Assembly: GCA_023391725.1 (NCBI GenBank)
Contig: JAEWAH010000232.1
Span: 1-10,341 of the forward strand
Source: Bacillota bacterium
GTDB lineage: Bacteria > Bacillota > Clostridia > Christensenellales > Aristaeellaceae
Direction: 5' to 3'
Length of the DNA stretch: 10,341 bases
A model generated the notes under the pieces. It saw nothing but the letters and a program-made list of their open reading frames with translations. It did not search any database and was not told where the DNA came from. Of the stretch, positions 6,848 to 10,341 are shown one piece after another. The translations under genes were made by a program, and so were the position numbers. Position 1 is the stretch's first letter; each line of letters begins with the position of its first letter.

Positions 6848-7429
6848 ATGGAGGAATTGCGCAAGGCTATCGAAACCTGGGGCAAGGGCATCGGCACGGA
6901 TATTGTGAAGGTGGATATGTTTTTGAACCACCGGATCGATATTGGGCTGCTGACACGGATGGGACAAGCCTTCCATGAAGCCTTCCAAAACGATGTGGTG
7001 GACGTGATCCTCACCATCGAAGCCAGCGGCATCGCAGCGGCGGTAACGGCGGCTCAGGCTTTCGGGAACATCCCCGTGGTTTTTGCAAAAAAAAGCGAGA
7101 CCACCAACGTGGGCAAGGACGTATACGAAGCCAAAGTCTATTCCTTCACCCACCGCCGTGAAAGCACGATCCTGGTGAGTAAAGCCTATCTTCAGCCTAA
7201 CCAGCGGGTGCTCATCATCGACGACTTCCTGGCCAACGGCGAAGCGGTGCAAGGTCTTCGGGAGATCATCCGTCAGGCCGGATGCACGCTTGTTGGCGTC
7301 GGGATCTGCATTGAAAAGGGGTTCCAGCCCGGGGGCGTCCTTCTTCGGGAAGAAGGGGTCAAAGTCGTGTCTTTGGCAATCGTCGACGCGATTCAGGATG
7401 GAAAGATCCAGGTACGCCCGGGCGATTGA
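6848..7429 (+). CDS. xpt: Xanthine phosphoribosyltransferase
   Basis: Xpt converts xanthine and PRPP to XMP and pyrophosphate in the cytoplasm, salvaging xanthine for guanine nucleotide synthesis. The 193-residue product has nearly the same length as the B. subtilis enzyme and shares its landmarks: KVDMFLNHRID at residues 21-31, TIEASGIA at 56-63, VVFAKKS at 77-83, SFT at 99-101, the PRPP-binding motif VLIIDDFLANGEA at 121-133, and GICIEKGFQPGG at 152-163. The ATG at 6848 aligns with the B. subtilis start, and no earlier in-frame start exists before a TAA. The best Shine-Dalgarno, GGGGAGG, is about 14 bases away; a weaker AAAGG at 6835-6839 has normal spacing, so translation initiation may be modest. 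The gene is the first of the plus-strand unit, and the next gene, a purine-type binding protein, begins 85 bases later with no terminator between. Confidence 0.95.
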   Translation: MEELRKAIETWGKGIGTDIVKVDMFLNHRIDIGLLTRMGQAFHEAFQNDVVDVILTIEASGIAAAVTAAQAFGNIPVVFAKKSETTNVGKDVYEAKVYSFTHRRESTILVSKAYLQPNQRVLIIDDFLANGEAVQGLREIIRQAGCTLVGVGICIEKGFQPGGVLLREEGVKVVSLAIVDAIQDGKIQVRPGD

Positions 7430-7514
7430 TCTGTGAGTGTCCGGTTCCTTATTGCTTGGGATCGCGCTGCGATTCTGATAAAAGTCCAAAATACAAAATT
7501 TGGAGGGAGACCAA

Positions 7515-8720
7515 ATGAAAAAGATCATTGCCCTGCTGCTGGCGGTTCTCATGCTCGTGCCTTTCACCGCCTTTGCCTCGGCCCCCGCAGTCAAGATCGG
7601 CGTCATCCTTGTTGGCGACGAGAACACCGGCTATGACTCCGCCCACATTAACGGCATTAAGACAGCCGCCGCCGCCCTGGGCATTGCGGATGATCAGATC
7701 ATCTGGAAATACAACATCAGCGAGGACGAAAGCTGCTACGACACCGCCACCGATCTTGTGGAGCAGGGCTGCACATATATCTTCTCCGACAGCTACGGCC
7801 ACCAGAGCTACATGCAGCAGGCTGCCACCGAAAACCCTGAGGTGACTTTCGTCGCCATGACGGGCGACACCGCCGGGCTTTCCGGCCTTGCCAATTTCAA
7901 GAATGCGTTCAATGATACCTACCAGTCCCGGTATGTTTCCGGCGTCGTCGCCGGCATGAAGCTTGCCGAGCTTGTGGCCAATGGCAAAGTGGCCGATACG
8001 AACAAGGACAGCGCCGGCAACATCAAGATTGGCTATGTAGGCGCCTACCCCTACGCCGAAGTCGTGTCCGGCTACACCGCTTTCTACCTTGGCGTCAAGT
8101 CCGTGGTAAGCAACGTCGTTATGGCGGTTTCCTACACCAACTCGTGGTATGACCCGACCGCCGAGGCGGAAGCGGCCAACGCCCTGGTTTCCTCCGGCTG
8201 CATCATCATCAGCCAGCACGCCGACTCCACGGGTGCCCCCGCCGCCTGCGAAGCGCTTCTCAATGCCGGCACCACCGTGTACAGCGTCGGCTACAATGTG
8301 AGCATGCTCACCGTCGCCCCCAACGCCGCCCTCACCAGCGCCCAGAACGACTGGAGCGTTTACTACACCTACGCCTTCGGCCAGATCCTCAAGGGCGAAG
8401 CGATTGCCACCGACTGGGCCGAAGGGTATAACCAGGGCGCCGTCATGATCTCCGAACTTGGCGCAAGCTGCGCCGCCGGCACCGCCGAAAAAGTCGCGCA
8501 GGTTGAAGCCGCGATCAAAGACGGCAGCCTCAACGTGTTCGACTGCTCCACCTTCACCGTGGGCGGTGCGGCTCCCACCACGTATCTTGCCATCGATACC
8601 AACGGCGACTGGACGGGCGATACCGGCGAAGCCATTGAAAACGGCATCTTCCACGAGTCCACGCTCCGCAGCGCCCCGTATTTCGGCCTGCGCATCGACG
8701 GCATCACAGAAAACAACTGA
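7515..8720 (+). CDS. BMP/PnrA-family ABC transporter substrate-binding protein
   Basis: This 401-residue exported protein belongs to the BMP (PnrA-like) family, whose members bind purine nucleosides or bases for ABC import. Residues 1-23 form a typical signal peptide (MKKIIALLLA..., ending AFASA). The mature domain starts with VKIGVIL at 26-32. It contains IFSDSYGHQSYM at 89-100, IGYVGAYPYAEVVSGYTAF at 172-190 and the family block YTNSWYDPTAEAEAANALV at 207-225, followed by GCIIISQHADS at 228-238. There is no lipobox cysteine in the signal peptide, unusual for this family in Gram-positive bacteria. The ATG at 7515 is preceded by GGAGGG with a 7-base gap; a TTG at 7500 overlaps that site and is rejected. 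Codon use is heavily biased to C-ending codons such as GCC, ACC and GGC, suggesting high expression. It follows xpt and precedes the matching ATPase gene. Confidence 0.92.
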   Translation: MKKIIALLLAVLMLVPFTAFASAPAVKIGVILVGDENTGYDSAHINGIKTAAAALGIADDQIIWKYNISEDESCYDTATDLVEQGCTYIFSDSYGHQSYMQQAATENPEVTFVAMTGDTAGLSGLANFKNAFNDTYQSRYVSGVVAGMKLAELVANGKVADTNKDSAGNIKIGYVGAYPYAEVVSGYTAFYLGVKSVVSNVVMAVSYTNSWYDPTAEAEAANALVSSGCIIISQHADSTGAPAACEALLNAGTTVYSVGYNVSMLTVAPNAALTSAQNDWSVYYTYAFGQILKGEAIATDWAEGYNQGAVMISELGASCAAGTAEKVAQVEAAIKDGSLNVFDCSTFTVGGAAPTTYLAIDTNGDWTGDTGEAIENGIFHESTLRSAPYFGLRIDGITENN

Positions 8721-8738
8721 TACAGACCTACGAAAAAT

Positions 8739-8775
8739 AGGGAAAGCCGCCCCAAAAAAGCGGCTTTCCCTCATT
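8739..8775 (+). terminator. Terminator-like hairpin between binding-protein and ATPase genes
   Basis: AGGGAAAGCCGC (8739-8750) pairs perfectly with GCGGCTTTCCCT (8760-8771), a 12-bp stem with loop CCCAAAAAA. Only a short, impure T tract (CATTTCATG) follows. This favours partial termination or protection of the upstream mRNA end rather than full termination. Either would leave the abundant binding protein in excess over the ATPase, a common arrangement in ABC importer operons. Confidence 0.7.
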
Positions 8776-8778
8776 TCA

Positions 8779-8787
8779 TGTTATAAT
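8779..8787 (+). promoter_or_regulatory. Extended -10 promoter for the ABC ATPase gene
   Basis: TGTTATAAT is a perfect extended -10 element, identical to the one found before the CotH-family gene. The -35 position falls in the 3' arm of the hairpin and is not a good match. Transcription would start near 8794, about 26 bases before the TTG start. It could supply ATPase and downstream permease transcripts independently of the hairpin. Confidence 0.55.
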
Positions 8788-8804
8788 AGGTAAATCTTGC
8801 GATC

Positions 8805-8810
8805 AAGGAG
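8805..8810 (+). promoter_or_regulatory. Ribosome binding site fixing the TTG start of the ABC ATPase
   Basis: AAGGAG lies 9 bases before TTG at 8820-8822. There is no ATG upstream in this frame before the conserved domain begins, and the next in-frame ATG is inside the first nucleotide-binding domain. The site therefore settles the start. Confidence 0.7.
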
Positions 8811-8819
8811 TGGACACGT

Positions 8820-10341
8820 TTGGGTGCGACAGGGACCGCGGTACAAATAAAGGGCGTAGCCAAGACATTCGGCTCTGTAGTAGCCAATGATAAAATTTTT
8901 CTGGAAATACGCCGTGGGGAGATCCTCGCTCTTCTGGGGGAGAACGGGAGCGGAAAAACCACTCTGATGAATATCCTCTCGGGCATCTATTTGCCCGATG
9001 AAGGGCAGATCTTCGTGGATGGCCGTGAAGTCGTCATCCGCAGCCCGAAGGACGCCCATGACCTTGGGATCGGGATGATCCACCAGCACTTCAAGCTCGT
9101 GGACGTGCTGACGGCAGCGGAAAATATCATCCTCGGGCTCCCAGGCAAGGGACGCCTGGACATGAAGGCTGTTGGCAAAAGGGTCCGGGAAATAGCCGCT
9201 CAATACGGTTTCAAGGTGGATCCGGAGCAAAAGGTATACGAGATGTCCGTATCCCAGAAGCAGACCGTGGAGATCGTAAAGGTCCTATACCGCAACGCCG
9301 ATATACTGATCTTGGACGAGCCCACCGCCGTCCTGACGCCCCAGGAGACGGACAGGCTGTTTGAGGTCCTTGACAATATGCGCAGAGATGGCAAGGCCAT
9401 CGTGATCATCACGCACAAGCTGCACGAGGTGAAGGAGATTTCCGACCGGGTGGCGGTGCTGCGCCGCGGACAGTTTGTGGGCGAGATGCCGACAGCACAG
9501 TCAAGCGCGGAAGAGATGACCAGTATGATGGTGGGCCGTGCCGTCTCATTGAACATTGAACGCGCTGAGCCCGAAAATCCTGTGCCCCGCCTTATCGTCG
9601 AGGATCTGACAGTCCGTGACATCGACGGGGTGACGCGGCTTGACCATGTGTCTTTTACTGCGCGAAGCGGCGAGATACTAGGCATCGCGGGCATCACCGG
9701 CTGCGGGCAGAAGGAGCTCCTGGAGGCTATTGCCGGGCTTCAAAAAGTGGAGTCGGGCAGCATCAGGTATATCCATCCCGAGACGAATGAGCCTGAGGAA
9801 CTCCTAGGAAAGGCGCCGGGCGAAATTTCCGCCATGGGCGTGGCCCTTTCCTTTGTGCCGGAGGACAGGCTTGGCATGGGGCTTGTGGGGAACATGGACC
9901 TGACAGACAACATGATGCTCCGCAGTTTCAGGAACGGCAAGTCCTTCCTGGCTGAAAGGAAGGCCCCGCGTGATTTGGCCGAGAAAGTGGTAAGCGATCT
10001 GGAGGTCAACACGCCCAGCCTTTCGACCCCGGTCAGGCGGCTTTCCGGCGGCAACGTCCAGAAGGTGCTTGTGGGGCGCGAGATATCCTCTTCGCCTACG
10101 GTGCTGATGACTGCCTATGCGGTGAGGGGCCTGGATATCCATTCGTCCTACACCATCTACGACCTCATCAACCAGCAGAAGAAAGGCGGCGCGGCCGTCC
10201 TGTTTGTGGGAGAAGACCTGGATGTGCTGGTGGAACTGTGCGACCGCATCCTTGTGTTGTGCGCCGGGCGCCTAAGCGGCATCGTGGATGGCAGGACATG
10301 TGACAAGCGCACGATCGGCCTGATGATGGCAGGCACCGGAG
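8820..10341 (+). CDS. Two-domain ABC importer ATPase, BMP/simple-sugar type, cut at the right edge
   Basis: The frame from TTG 8820 is open for 507 codons to the end of the window. Family members are about 500-510 residues, so only a short C-terminal tail is missing. It is a tandem ATPase of the kind that drives import of nucleosides (and, in related systems, sugars) with BMP-type binding proteins. The first domain has Walker A GENGSGKT at residues 40-47, signature MSVSQKQTVE at 142-151, Walker B ILILDEPT at 162-169 and H-loop THK at 198-200, so it looks catalytic. The second domain has a degenerate Walker A (GITGCGQKE, 291-299), signature LSGGNVQKVLVGRE at 408-421 and a Walker B region reading VLMTAYAVRGLD at 428-439, where relatives usually have a PTRGLD ending. 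The second site is probably non-hydrolytic. It follows the binding-protein gene across a hairpin; permease genes are expected next. Confidence 0.93.
   Translation, partial: MGATGTAVQIKGVAKTFGSVVANDKIFLEIRRGEILALLGENGSGKTTLMNILSGIYLPDEGQIFVDGREVVIRSPKDAHDLGIGMIHQHFKLVDVLTAAENIILGLPGKGRLDMKAVGKRVREIAAQYGFKVDPEQKVYEMSVSQKQTVEIVKVLYRNADILILDEPTAVLTPQETDRLFEVLDNMRRDGKAIVIITHKLHEVKEISDRVAVLRRGQFVGEMPTAQSSAEEMTSMMVGRAVSLNIERAEPENPVPRLIVEDLTVRDIDGVTRLDHVSFTARSGEILGIAGITGCGQKELLEAIAGLQKVESGSIRYIHPETNEPEELLGKAPGEISAMGVALSFVPEDRLGMGLVGNMDLTDNMMLRSFRNGKSFLAERKAPRDLAEKVVSDLEVNTPSLSTPVRRLSGGNVQKVLVGREISSSPTVLMTAYAVRGLDIHSSYTIYDLINQQKKGGAAVLFVGEDLDVLVELCDRILVLCAGRLSGIVDGRTCDKRTIGLMMAGTG

Noticed and set aside
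7455..7475. Small hairpin ATCGC-GCT-GCGAT between xpt and the binding-protein gene
   Set aside because: Five-base stem with no T tract; not a credible terminator or regulatory RNA.
6616..7627. Open frames antisense to xpt and its leader
   Set aside because: They overlap a certain xpt gene and its promoter and resemble no family.
7449..8774. Long open frame (about 441 codons) antisense to the binding-protein gene
   Set aside because: It mirrors the GC-rich, codon-biased binding-protein gene, has Gly/Ala/Val-rich low-complexity composition, no recognisable family and no ribosome binding site. It is a shadow frame.
1..10341. CRISPR arrays, tRNA or rRNA genes, transposases, integrases
   Set aside because: No regularly spaced direct repeats, no RNA gene signatures and no mobile-element proteins were seen on either strand.

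Overview
The window looks like a chromosomal segment of a Gram-positive anaerobe of the Firmicutes, most likely class Clostridia (gut Oscillospirales or a relative). This is inferred from moderately high GC content, strong purine-rich ribosome binding sites, TATAAT-type promoters, a Bacillus-like Xpt, the CotH/DUF4956/VTC gene set, and an intergenic palindromic repeat of a style I associate with gut clostridia. The species cannot be fixed from the sequence. Two divergent transcription units meet in an AT-rich control region at about 6520-6847. No RNA genes, CRISPR arrays, insertion sequences or prophage genes were seen.

Left half, minus strand, read right to left. A secreted caspase-fold protease (4981-6519) has an EF-hand-like motif and a FlgD-like C-terminal domain. 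It is followed by a very large exported CotH-family protein kinase (1651-4779) with three lamin-tail domains and a chitobiase-like domain, then a DUF4956 membrane protein (862-1575), then the N-terminal part of a VTC-fold polyphosphate polymerase (1-544, running off the left edge). Recognisable promoters precede the CotH gene (extended -10) and the DUF4956 gene (-35/-10). A strong stem-loop follows the DUF4956 gene. The 317-base gap between the DUF4956 and VTC genes is packed with inverted repeats. CotH, DUF4956 and VTC genes are a recurrent neighbourhood, so the cell may make polyphosphate in the cytoplasm, handle it at the membrane and phosphorylate surface proteins. That joint function is inference.

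Right half, plus strand. A good vegetative promoter (6707-6735) is followed by PurBox-like sites and xpt (xanthine phosphoribosyltransferase, 6848-7429). Next come a BMP/PnrA-type nucleoside-binding protein (7515-8720), a terminator-like hairpin, an extended -10 promoter, and a two-domain ABC ATPase (8820 to the right edge, probably lacking only its last residues). The permease genes of the transporter are presumably just beyond the window. Together these form a purine uptake and salvage locus: the ABC system would import a purine nucleoside or base, and Xpt would convert xanthine to XMP.

The most interesting points are the secreted caspase beside the CotH/DUF4956/VTC set, the PurBox-like control of xpt without a guanine riboswitch, the missing lipobox in the binding protein, and the degenerate second nucleotide-binding domain of the ATPase.
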